Below are positions 1 to 7,906 of a stretch of DNA of 26,973 bases, piece by piece. This stretch comes from JAFGTP01 sp964498725 (GTDB lineage: Bacteria > Fidelibacterota > UBA2242 > JAFGTP01). The notes beneath the pieces were generated by a model. That model was not told where the DNA came from. It did no database searches and saw nothing but the letters and a program-made list of their open reading frames with translations. The stretch is taken from positions 1 through 26,973 of the forward strand of contig CAZCHS010000036.1 of NCBI GenBank assembly GCA_964498725.1. The letters run 5' to 3'. Position 1 is the first letter of the stretch, and each line of letters starts with the position of its first letter. Made by a program: the position numbers and the translations under genes.

Positions 1-7
1 CTATGCT

Positions 8-802
8 TTATTCCATCTGACTGTAATCAAATTCCGATCCCAGCACACTATGGGGAATCAGGTAGACAATCGTCAACACCGCAAAAGCAATAATTACCCA
101 GGTTTTATGTGTGGGATTCTGGCGAACCTTCCACCAGGCAATGGCCCAGCAGATCATGGCCGCCAGGGTTTTGTTATCTGTCAGGTCATGCCCGAAAGGC
201 CAGCCGGTCCAGTAGGCGTCGAAAGCAAATTTCTGGACGATTGGTCCCAGGATGATCCCGCCAACCAGCAGGCTAAAAGTTGTGATGAGAGTATAGCGGT
301 AGGTTCTTTGATTGCGGAAGAATGCCTCTAATCCGGCGCGGGTGGAAAAGAGCATGGCGATGAACATCAATACAATATGGGGAATCAGCACATAAGCCGG
401 CACATCGCCTTTAAAGCGAATGACAATGGCATCATCGGTGATCATTTCTCCGTTGACAAAAATTTTGTAGACCCGTTTTCCCGCCATTTCATCCAGAGCA
501 GGCAGCATACCGGTATATACACCATTATTATATTTCATTGGAATTTTTGCGGACCAGTCATCATCACTCATTAATCGTTTATGCATGAAATAGATGTATA
601 GATTTTGATCGGTAGATGAAATTTTGATCGGTACATCTTTGCCAATAGTATAACTGCGCAGAAATTTATATGAAATCACAGAGCCATTGATTTGCTTTTC
701 GCCTTTTACTGGATTAGTAGGCCCGGTTTTTCGTTGGTAGATAATAAATACCAGGGTAAGAATAATTGCAATAGTCCATAGGACAGAGGATTTTTTTAGC
801 AT
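8..802 (-). CDS. Membrane protein of unknown function, five predicted helices
   Basis: A 264-residue protein I do not recognise. It starts with a short basic end and a hydrophobic helix at about residues 8-24, then a roughly 110-residue polar part that is probably extracytoplasmic and beta-rich. Four more hydrophobic helices follow in the C-terminal half (about 134-156, 170-195, 208-226, 233-253). The loop before the fourth helix holds a distinctive WTGWPFGHDLTDNKT stretch, which looks like a conserved motif, but I cannot attach a function to it. The ATG at 802 has a good ribosome-binding site on the minus strand (AGGAG, about six bases upstream). It is divergent from the enzyme row and shares a 280-bp upstream region with it, so it may be unrelated to glycan use. 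Confidence 0.75.
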   Translation of the reverse strand: MLKKSSVLWTIAIILTLVFIIYQRKTGPTNPVKGEKQINGSVISYKFLRSYTIGKDVPIKISSTDQNLYIYFMHKRLMSDDDWSAKIPMKYNNGVYTGMLPALDEMAGKRVYKIFVNGEMITDDAIVIRFKGDVPAYVLIPHIVLMFIAMLFSTRAGLEAFFRNQRTYRYTLITTFSLLVGGIILGPIVQKFAFDAYWTGWPFGHDLTDNKTLAAMICWAIAWWKVRQNPTHKTWVIIAFAVLTIVYLIPHSVLGSEFDYSQME

Positions 803-887
803 GCTGAACTCCTGATTTTAGTTCAATTGATTGATGATTAATTTATCTTAAAAATTCCTTTTTATGAAGTTGTTTGCAGAAAAAACT

Positions 888-919
888 TACCCTGAATTAT
901 TCATGAATAATTCAGGGTA
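888..919. repeat. Perfect 32-bp palindrome, short member of the CCTGAATTATTCATGAA family
   Basis: The 32 bases read identically on both strands, with a centre in TCATGA and ends TACCCTGAA/TTCAGGGTA. One half plus the centre, CCTGAATTATTCATGAA, is repeated exactly at 16674 and 26895, where it begins longer elements. This copy looks like two element ends joined with the middle lost. It lies in a divergent promoter region, so it could also be an operator. A terminator is less likely because no T-run follows. Confidence 0.75.
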
Positions 920-1070
920 GAATAAACCCGCCAGGTAAAAAGGGATGAAATTTCTCAATAAAAATAATTGTAATTTAGAATTGATCCTATTAGATTACAT
1001 ACCAGTACATAAAAGTATATTACAGAGGTTGTTTTTTTTGATAATTATTCCGGTGGGGCATTGAGTTTTT

Positions 1071-1076
1071 GGAGGG
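1071..1076 (+). promoter_or_regulatory. Ribosome-binding site that decides the GH78 start
   Basis: GGAGGG lies six bases before GTG at 1083 and directly abuts TTG at 1077. Normal spacing therefore favours the GTG. Confidence 0.7.
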
Positions 1077-1082
1077 TTGATC

Positions 1083-3944
1083 GTGTTCAATAAAAAAAAA
1101 TTTATATTGTTGCTGTTAATTCTTGTCTTGAGTGTGCAAAATTTATGGGCTAATCGCCCGGAAAACGCCAAATTCATCTGGCGTGATGAGGCCGGTCTTG
1201 GCCGTCAAAAAATGGTGGTTTTTCGCAGGGATTTTTCACTTGAGAAATTACCGGAATCCGTAGCATTCAATCTTTTCGCAGCCTCCCGCTATCATTTGAT
1301 CATTAATGATATTTTTGTGAATTTCGGGCCGGTGCGCTCCTATCCTGAAAATCCTTTTTTTGATACCTATGATATCGCGCCCTATCTTCGTAAAGGCAAA
1401 AACGCCATCACTGTTAAAGTGTTTTCCAATGGCATGAATACCTTCCAGACACCCAAAAGTATTGGCGGATTCATTGCCTGGGGAAAAATGCAACAGCATA
1501 ATTTTGTTACTCCCGGTGACTGGCTGTGCAAAGAGGTCAAAGGGCTGGACAGCACGCAACCGAAACTTTCTTTCGCAGCCGGCGCGGTAGAAGCTTATGA
1601 TGCCCGCAAAGATGGACAAGATTTTACCAATATTAATGCCGATCTATCAGATTGGCAGAAACCGGTTTTAATCAAAAACCAGGACAATTGGGCAACACTC
1701 AACAAGCGTATCATTCCTCATTTAACACAGGATGAAATATTGCCAAAAAGCTTATTGGGAAAATATCCGCTGGTGGCAACCGAGGATATCTATTCTTTTC
1801 GCGTCAATGCGCCGGACCTGACCCGTGAAAAATTCGGTAAAAATTACCGCGCTTTTGCCTACACCTATATTTATTCACCCAAAGATCAGGATGTGGAAGT
1901 AGGCCGTTGGTGGGGCGAATTCTGGCTCAATGGCGAAGGCCCTATCAAGAGTGAAAATGATAAAGATACGCCTAATCGCAGCAATTCAATATTCAAACTG
2001 AAAAAAGGATGGAATTTTTTATTTATTAAATATGGCATTGTCTGGGGCTGCTGGGACTTTTATCTGGCAGTACCGAAAAATGCAAATCTTGTCTTCTCTC
2101 CTTCTAAACATAAAGATTCTGGTGGAATCTTTATGACGGCAGGGCCCTTTCTGCCAGATGAGGAAGAAAGGGTTCTGCAACTCCCTTTACCCTTTGAGAG
2201 TCCGGGCAACTTGCCCGCGGATTTGAGTTCGCAATGGACGAAACAACCGCGCCACGCAACCGCGGGAAATCCCGCCTGGGAAGTGGTCTGGTCACAATTT
2301 GGCAAAGCAGCGGAAATTGATCCCGCCCTTGTTACGAACCTGAAAGCCGGCTTTAAAGAGGGGACGGCTTTTGTTCTGGACATGGGCGGGAAACAGCTGG
2401 CGCGAATTTTTGTGGAATACGAGGCGCCGGCCGGCACCATCATTGATATCGGATATGCCGAAGATATGATCGGTGACAGACCGCGGGTACTGAAGCGGGC
2501 CGGGCTTTACACCGGAACACGCTTTGTTACATCCAATAAAGTTTCACGGCTGGAAACCTTCAAACCCTATGGTCTGAAATATTTGCAGGTTAATGTTAAA
2601 ACACCCAATGGTGAACCGGCAACACTCAAAAAAATTGGCGTCATCAGCCAGATCTATCCCTTTCAGAAAATCGGCTCTTTTCAATGCTCTGATCCCATGT
2701 TCAATGAAATTTGGGAAATGGGCTGGCGCACATTGCTGGTCTGTTCTGAAGATACCTACACTGATACGCCTTTTCGGGAGCGGGGCACTTATGCCGGGGA
2801 CGCGCTGCCGGAATATGCCATTACCCTGGCCACCAGCGGTGATTCCCGGTTAATGAAGCAGACATTAGAGCATTTCTCGATGGAATTCAATAAGTTGATG
2901 TTTCCGGAGCGTAAACAGACTCACTTTATACGCAGCAATACCGGTGGTAATCTCGGGGATTTTCCGTTCCTGACTTTAGAGCAATTACGCTGGTATTATG
3001 ACTATACCGGCGACCTGGAATTTTTGAAAAAACTCTATCCCGGCTACAGGCACATGAGCGAAACAGCGATTGACAATTGGGATGGAGAAGGACTTGTGGA
3101 CCATCCTCATGTTTTCATCGAATGGACAAAAATCAATAAAGATGGCACACTGACGACGATGAATTCTCTACTGGCTAGGTCCTTTGAAAACCTGGCTTAT
3201 CTGGCTGAGGAATTAGGAAATAAAAAAGACCGCAAGCGCTATCTGGAAATTGCTGATACAATTCGTAAAATCGTCAGAGAAAAATGCTGGGACGAAGAAA
3301 AACAGGCCTTTCGTGATGGCTTTGATGAGGGAAAAGTTATTGAATCCTGGTATCCCATTTCCAGCGCCTGGCCGATACTTTTCGATGTCTCTGATGACCG
3401 GCAAAACCGGATGGTGGAAGCGCATTTCCGTAAAGTTCTGGCTGATATCGGTGATCGTGACCGGCAGCGGCAGGCCACACCCTATGGCGGATTTTATGTG
3501 ATCGGCGCGCTTTACAAACTGGGCTATGCGGACATTGCAGAACGGTTTATTCGTCAGTACTGGTCGCCTATGATCCTGCGGCACAATGATACTGCCTGGG
3601 AAAATTTCGGCGATTCCGGTGAGCAGGGAACGCTCAGCCATGCCTGGTCCGGTGGTCCTACCTACTATTTTTCCACGGAAATTTTAGGAGTGCAGCTGGG
3701 TTACCCGGAACCTGTTAGCTACGATAAATTGATCATATCACCGCAAGCCACGGCCAACATCACCTGGGCCAAAGGAAACGTCCCTCATCCAAAGGCCGGT
3801 GTGGTCACCGTGGACTGGCAGGTGAAAGGCAATAAACTCTTTCTGAATTACAATACAGAAAAACCAATCGACTGTGACATCAAACCAAAAGGAGGATTGG
3901 CTGATCTGGAACTTTGGATCAACGGAGAAAAAACCAGCGAATGA
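1083..3944 (+). CDS. GH78-like alpha-L-rhamnosidase, secreted
   Basis: Predicted to remove terminal alpha-L-rhamnose from a polysaccharide or oligosaccharide outside the cytoplasm. The GTG start gives 953 residues. A Sec signal peptide ends near NLWA (about residue 23), followed by beta-sandwich domains typical of GH78 and then an alpha/alpha-six-hairpin catalytic domain. The stretch DTYTDTPFRERGTYAGDA (from residue 557) corresponds to the GH78 acid motif, usually DERxGWxGDA, making E566 the likely general acid. E847, in GDSGEQGTLSHAWSGG, fits the late GH78 base. The tail, from about GVQLGYPEP onward, matches the C-terminal beta-sandwich. It is first in the + strand row, 62 bases before the GH94 gene. 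The family call is firm; rhamnose specificity is inferred, since the acid motif departs from the standard form. Confidence 0.85.
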   Translation: MFNKKKFILLLLILVLSVQNLWANRPENAKFIWRDEAGLGRQKMVVFRRDFSLEKLPESVAFNLFAASRYHLIINDIFVNFGPVRSYPENPFFDTYDIAPYLRKGKNAITVKVFSNGMNTFQTPKSIGGFIAWGKMQQHNFVTPGDWLCKEVKGLDSTQPKLSFAAGAVEAYDARKDGQDFTNINADLSDWQKPVLIKNQDNWATLNKRIIPHLTQDEILPKSLLGKYPLVATEDIYSFRVNAPDLTREKFGKNYRAFAYTYIYSPKDQDVEVGRWWGEFWLNGEGPIKSENDKDTPNRSNSIFKLKKGWNFLFIKYGIVWGCWDFYLAVPKNANLVFSPSKHKDSGGIFMTAGPFLPDEEERVLQLPLPFESPGNLPADLSSQWTKQPRHATAGNPAWEVVWSQFGKAAEIDPALVTNLKAGFKEGTAFVLDMGGKQLARIFVEYEAPAGTIIDIGYAEDMIGDRPRVLKRAGLYTGTRFVTSNKVSRLETFKPYGLKYLQVNVKTPNGEPATLKKIGVISQIYPFQKIGSFQCSDPMFNEIWEMGWRTLLVCSEDTYTDTPFRERGTYAGDALPEYAITLATSGDSRLMKQTLEHFSMEFNKLMFPERKQTHFIRSNTGGNLGDFPFLTLEQLRWYYDYTGDLEFLKKLYPGYRHMSETAIDNWDGEGLVDHPHVFIEWTKINKDGTLTTMNSLLARSFENLAYLAEELGNKKDRKRYLEIADTIRKIVREKCWDEEKQAFRDGFDEGKVIESWYPISSAWPILFDVSDDRQNRMVEAHFRKVLADIGDRDRQRQATPYGGFYVIGALYKLGYADIAERFIRQYWSPMILRHNDTAWENFGDSGEQGTLSHAWSGGPTYYFSTEILGVQLGYPEPVSYDKLIISPQATANITWAKGNVPHPKAGVVTVDWQVKGNKLFLNYNTEKPIDCDIKPKGGLADLELWINGEKTSE

Positions 3945-4006
3945 CATGAATATTATTTCAAATATTTAGTTTATTTCGTGGTTAAAAATATAGATAAGGA
4001 AAATAA

Positions 4007-6196
4007 ATGAAATTTGGACATTTTGACGATAAAAATCATGAATATGTAATTGACCGCACCGACACACCGAAATCCTGGAGCAATTATCTCGGTTCCACCG
4101 AATACGGCGCCATCATTACCAATAATGCCGGCGGATACAGTTTTTACAAATCCGGTGGCATGGGGCGCTTCATCCGTATGCGGTTTAATTCCATTCCCAT
4201 GGACCAGCCCGGCCGTTACATTTATCTCCGTGACAAAGAGAGTGGCGATTTCTGGTCCGGCAGTTGGCAGCCGGTGGGCAAAGACCTCCGGGAATTTGAA
4301 TCCACCTGTCGCCATGGCATGGGCTACACCATCATAAAATCCAGGTATAAAAAAATTGAAACCGAAACCACTTATTTTGTTCCCAATGGAAAAACCTATG
4401 AAATCTGGCGGGTGAAAATTAAAAATAATGATGACAAAGTGAGAAAATTNNNNNNNNNNNNNNNNNNNNNNNNNNNNNNNNNNNNNNNNNNNNNNNNNNN
4501 NNNNNNNNNNNNNNNNNNNNNNNNNNNNNNNNNNNNNNNNNNNNNNNNNCTTGGCTACGGGGACAATGCCTGTGGTTCCTTGCAAACTGAAATCAATCTG
4601 GCGCCCGGCGAAGAGAAAGAATTTTTGATTACTGTCGGTATTGGCAGCGCAGACAAAGAGGGGAAAGCAATTCGTGCAAAATATTCGGATTTATCAAAAG
4701 TTGACAAAGAATTAGCCGAAATCAAAAAATACTGGCAGAAAAAAATTCAGGGCTTTACCGCCATTACACCCAATAAAAATCTCAACAGTACCATCAACAC
4801 CTGGGGCATTTACAACAGCCTGATCACCTTTATGTGGTCAAGGGCCGCCAGTTTAATATATTCCGGTATTGACCGTGACGGCCTCGGTTATCGGGATACA
4901 GTGCAGGATTTGATGGGCGTCATGCACACCACTCCCGAGGAAGTACGGGAAAAGCTGGAACTGATGATCACCGGACAAATGTCCAGCGGTGGCGCCAAGC
5001 CGGTGGTTTACCCCCTTGCCCACAATCCCGGCCATGAAACGCCAACCGAGGAAAAGGAATACCGGTCAGATGACTGCATGTGGTTGTTCAATGCCATTCC
5101 TGCTTATGTCAAAGAAACCGGCAATATTGATTTTTATAAAAAAGTGCTTCCTTACGCGGACAAAGGGGAAGACTCTGTGTTCGAGCACATGAAACGGGCC
5201 ATCAATTTTAATCTGAAGCGATCGGGACAAAATGGCTTTCCCCTGGGACTATCCGCCGACTGGAATGATTGTTTTGAATTTGGCAATACCGGCGAAACCA
5301 TCTTTGTGGCCTTTCAGTTGCGACTGGCGCTGGCGGTTTACATCGAAGTGGGCGAAATGCTGGGCGAAACAGCGGAAGTGGATTGGGCGAAACCGATATT
5401 AGCGAATCTGGACAAAAATTTGATTGAAAAAGCCTGGGATGGCGAATGGTTCATTCGCGGCTTTGATGCACAGGGCAATAAAATCGGTTCCAAAGAATCA
5501 GCCGAAGGTCAGATCTTTCTCAACACCCAGGCATGGTCAATTATCAGTGGTCTGTCGAACAATGGAAAAGCCCAAAAAGCGATGCAAAAAGTAAAAGAAC
5601 GTTTAAGCACAGACTATGGCATTATGATCACTGACCCGCCTTATACAAAATCCGATTATACACTGATTCGGGCGCAGCTGATGAATCCCGGTTTGAAAGA
5701 AAATGGTGGTATTTTTGTGCACACACAGGGCTGGGCTGTGATGGCGGAAGCGATGCTGGGACATGGCGATCAGGCTTATGAATATCTGATGAATTATCTG
5801 CCGGCCAATTACAATGACCGGGCGGAAATTCGGGAAATCGAACCCTATGTGGTTTGCCAATCCACCCATACGAAGTACAGCCCGAAAGAAGGCGCTTCAC
5901 GAATTCCATGGCTCTCAGGATCTGCCACCTGGACCTATTACGCCATTACTCAATACATATTAGGTGTGCGTCCGGAATATGATGGGCTGACCATTGATCC
6001 GGCGATTTCATCGGATTGGAAGGGTTTTACCGTCAGCCGGATTTTCAGGGGAAAGAAATTTAAAATTGAAGTAAAAAATACCAGCGGCGCGCAAAAGGGC
6101 GTCAAAGAGCTGAAACTCAATGGTGAAATTATCAAAGGAAATTTTATTCCTGTTAACAAAATGCAGCAGACCAATGACGTTATCGTAATTATGTAA
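4007..6196 (+). CDS. GH94 family disaccharide phosphorylase, interrupted by an assembly gap
   Basis: Predicted cytoplasmic inverting phosphorylase that splits a beta-linked disaccharide with phosphate, as cellobiose and chitobiose phosphorylases do. The start MKFGHFDDKNHEYVIDRTDT is close to that of known GH94 enzymes. SADWNDCFE near nominal residue 416 carries the catalytic aspartate (D418), and the end has GVRPEYDGLTIDP followed by WKGFTVSRIFRG, as in the family. There is no signal peptide, unlike its neighbours. The ATG has AAGGA about seven bases upstream. The 100-N gap (4450-4549) removes part of the N-terminal beta domain. Only about 695 residues are defined against the usual 800 or so, so more than 100 bases are probably missing. 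The frame agrees on both sides at this gap length, perhaps by chance. The substrate cannot be told. Confidence 0.85.
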   Translation: MKFGHFDDKNHEYVIDRTDTPKSWSNYLGSTEYGAIITNNAGGYSFYKSGGMGRFIRMRFNSIPMDQPGRYIYLRDKESGDFWSGSWQPVGKDLREFESTCRHGMGYTIIKSRYKKIETETTYFVPNGKTYEIWRVKIKNNDDKVRKXXXXXXXXXXXXXXXXXXXXXXXXXXXXXXXXXXLGYGDNACGSLQTEINLAPGEEKEFLITVGIGSADKEGKAIRAKYSDLSKVDKELAEIKKYWQKKIQGFTAITPNKNLNSTINTWGIYNSLITFMWSRAASLIYSGIDRDGLGYRDTVQDLMGVMHTTPEEVREKLELMITGQMSSGGAKPVVYPLAHNPGHETPTEEKEYRSDDCMWLFNAIPAYVKETGNIDFYKKVLPYADKGEDSVFEHMKRAINFNLKRSGQNGFPLGLSADWNDCFEFGNTGETIFVAFQLRLALAVYIEVGEMLGETAEVDWAKPILANLDKNLIEKAWDGEWFIRGFDAQGNKIGSKESAEGQIFLNTQAWSIISGLSNNGKAQKAMQKVKERLSTDYGIMITDPPYTKSDYTLIRAQLMNPGLKENGGIFVHTQGWAVMAEAMLGHGDQAYEYLMNYLPANYNDRAEIREIEPYVVCQSTHTKYSPKEGASRIPWLSGSATWTYYAITQYILGVRPEYDGLTIDPAISSDWKGFTVSRIFRGKKFKIEVKNTSGAQKGVKELKLNGEIIKGNFIPVNKMQQTNDVIVIM
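4450..4549. other. Assembly gap (100 N) inside the GH94 gene
   Basis: Exactly 100 N, a common placeholder for unknown length. It falls in the N-terminal domain of the GH94 gene. Compared with complete family members, the true missing stretch is probably nearer 300 bases. Confidence 0.95.
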
Positions 6197-6215
6197 AAAT
6201 ATTAGCGAGGGGGGT

Positions 6216-7889
6216 ATGAAAAGGCGAGAATTTTTAAAAACCAGTGCCATTGCATCGGCAGGAGCCATGGCATTATGTAATCGTTGTACACAAAAAACGA
6301 ACAGACCATTGAATTTTGTGCTCCTCTATTCCGATGAATTGAATCCGGACTATTTTCAGTGTTATAATGAAAATTCTCCCTATCCGACACCGAATCTGAC
6401 GGAACTGGCCAATGCCGGCACAAGATTTACCAATGCTTATGTGGCGGCGCCTATGTGTACACCCAGCCGGTTCGCTGTGCTGTCCGGTAATTATCCCGGC
6501 AGTTGTGACCATCCTAAATTTTTGGAAGAAAATCCTACTGATGAAATGTACAACATTGGCTGGGACACCTACCTGCATAAAAATATGGCAACCTTGCCCG
6601 GAATATTATCTGCCAATGGGTACGTTACCGGCATGAGCGGTAAATGGCATATCGGTAGCGAAAAGTCAGAAGATACGCAGTTTCCGGAATTCGCACCTGA
6701 TGCTGATCTAAATGATGCGGTGGTCAATAAAAAATTACAGGAACGTCAGCAAATGGTAAAGAAGATGATTGCCGGGGATGCTGGGTTTGATGAAGTGCGA
6801 AGTGCAACATGGGGTAATTTTGACGGTCTGCCGATCAAGGCGCTGCATGTTCATAATTTCCCCTGGATTAATAAGGGTACAATGGAATTTCTCGATGCCC
6901 GTTCACAAGATGGTAAACCCTTTTTCCTTTATGCGGCGACCACAGCCATTCACGGCCCGGCTCACCAGGATGTATTGGATGTGGACTACAGTTATACGCC
7001 GGAAGGAAAAGTGGCGGGACTTGACCGGTTCGATCTGGACCGGGAAAAATTGAGAAATGCTATCAAAGACCTCCACGGCCAACACCAGCATAAGCAGGCC
7101 GGATTAGCTTACCTCGATCATCATGTCGGACTGGTGAAAAAGAAATTAAAAGACCTCGGTTTACTGGGTAACACTGTGATTATGTTCATGGCTGATCACA
7201 ATGTGGAACCGGGCAAAGCCACTTGCTATGAGCGGGGAAACAAAGTGCCTTTTATCGTCAGCTGGCCGGGGCTACCCAAAGGGCAGGTTTGCAGTGAATT
7301 GGTCCAAAATGTGGATATCGCATCGACAATTATTAAAACAATTGGATTGAAAAAGATTAAAGAGCAGGGATTTGTGGGTGAAGATTTCCGCCCCCTGGTT
7401 AAAGGTGAAAAGAAAGCGATTCGCAAGGATATCTTCATGGAATGCGGCTTCGCCCGCGGTGTCCGTTCCGGCCAATACAAATATATTGCTTTTCGCCTAC
7501 CTGATGAATTGATTCAACAAATGGAATCCGGTGAAATGAATTACGCGCCCAACTATTTCAATCGCTTTAAACAGGCTCATTCACAAATCGCAATTGAGTA
7601 TTTTCCCCATTATTTTGATCAGGACCAATTGTATGATTTGGAAAGCGATCCCTATGAAATAAATAATCTGGCTTATAATCCTGCTTATCAGGAAACTCTG
7701 GCAATGATGAAAAAGATCATGCAAAAATACCTGGATAGTTTTGATCATCCTTATGATCTGAAACGAATTTCTTTTATGGAATCGGATAAGTACAAAGAAT
7801 TGGTAAAAAAGACCCAGGCCATCGGCACCGATTATATTCAATGGCTGCCAAGAGACCATGGCAATATAATCTATCCGCCGAAGAATTAA
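6216..7889 (+). CDS. S1-family sulfatase with twin-arginine signal
   Basis: A 557-residue formylglycine-dependent sulfatase predicted to release sulfate from a glycan outside the cytoplasm. MKRREFLKTS is a Tat motif followed by a hydrophobic Ala-rich stretch to about residue 21; C21 or C24 could make it a lipoprotein. C81 in CTPSR is the cysteine converted to formylglycine. Other active-site parts are D40, D327-H328-N329 and K334 (in GKATCYERG), then VPFIVSWPG. The first metal site reads D40-E41 instead of the usual D-D, which is unusual. A strong ribosome-binding site (GAGGGGGG) lies just before the ATG, 19 bases after the GH94 stop, so the genes are likely co-transcribed. I cannot assign the S1 subfamily or the sulfate position. 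Confidence 0.88.
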   Translation: MKRREFLKTSAIASAGAMALCNRCTQKTNRPLNFVLLYSDELNPDYFQCYNENSPYPTPNLTELANAGTRFTNAYVAAPMCTPSRFAVLSGNYPGSCDHPKFLEENPTDEMYNIGWDTYLHKNMATLPGILSANGYVTGMSGKWHIGSEKSEDTQFPEFAPDADLNDAVVNKKLQERQQMVKKMIAGDAGFDEVRSATWGNFDGLPIKALHVHNFPWINKGTMEFLDARSQDGKPFFLYAATTAIHGPAHQDVLDVDYSYTPEGKVAGLDRFDLDREKLRNAIKDLHGQHQHKQAGLAYLDHHVGLVKKKLKDLGLLGNTVIMFMADHNVEPGKATCYERGNKVPFIVSWPGLPKGQVCSELVQNVDIASTIIKTIGLKKIKEQGFVGEDFRPLVKGEKKAIRKDIFMECGFARGVRSGQYKYIAFRLPDELIQQMESGEMNYAPNYFNRFKQAHSQIAIEYFPHYFDQDQLYDLESDPYEINNLAYNPAYQETLAMMKKIMQKYLDSFDHPYDLKRISFMESDKYKELVKKTQAIGTDYIQWLPRDHGNIIYPPKN

Positions 7890-7893
7890 AAAT

Positions 7894-7900
7894 GGAGAGA
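7894..7900 (+). promoter_or_regulatory. Ribosome-binding site that decides the GH28/GH49-like start
   Basis: GGAGAGA lies six bases before ATG at 7907. The open frame runs back to 7841 inside the sulfatase gene, but only the 7907 start has this site and yields an immediate signal peptide. Confidence 0.75.
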
Positions 7901-7906
7901 GAAAAT

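Larger units (their letters stand above)
803..1082. other. Divergent intergenic region with a 32-bp palindrome
   Basis: AT-rich 280-bp region between the divergent membrane-protein gene and the GH78 gene. It must hold the promoters of both, but I cannot pick a convincing -35/-10 pair. The one clear structure is the palindrome at 888-919, listed separately. I see no small gene or RNA gene. Confidence 0.6.

Noticed and set aside
961..1070. Sigma-70 promoter (TTGATC at 981 with TACATA near 1006)
   Set aside because: The spacing is about 19 bases, the -10 is weak in AT-rich DNA, and the organism's promoter type is unknown.
1077..1082. TTG at 1077 as the GH78 start
   Set aside because: The ribosome-binding site GGAGGG touches it with no spacing; GTG at 1083 has proper spacing and still gives the full signal peptide.
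7841..7906. Extended start of the GH28/GH49-like gene inside the sulfatase gene
   Set aside because: The 22 extra residues precede a good signal peptide, and the ribosome-binding site points to 7907.
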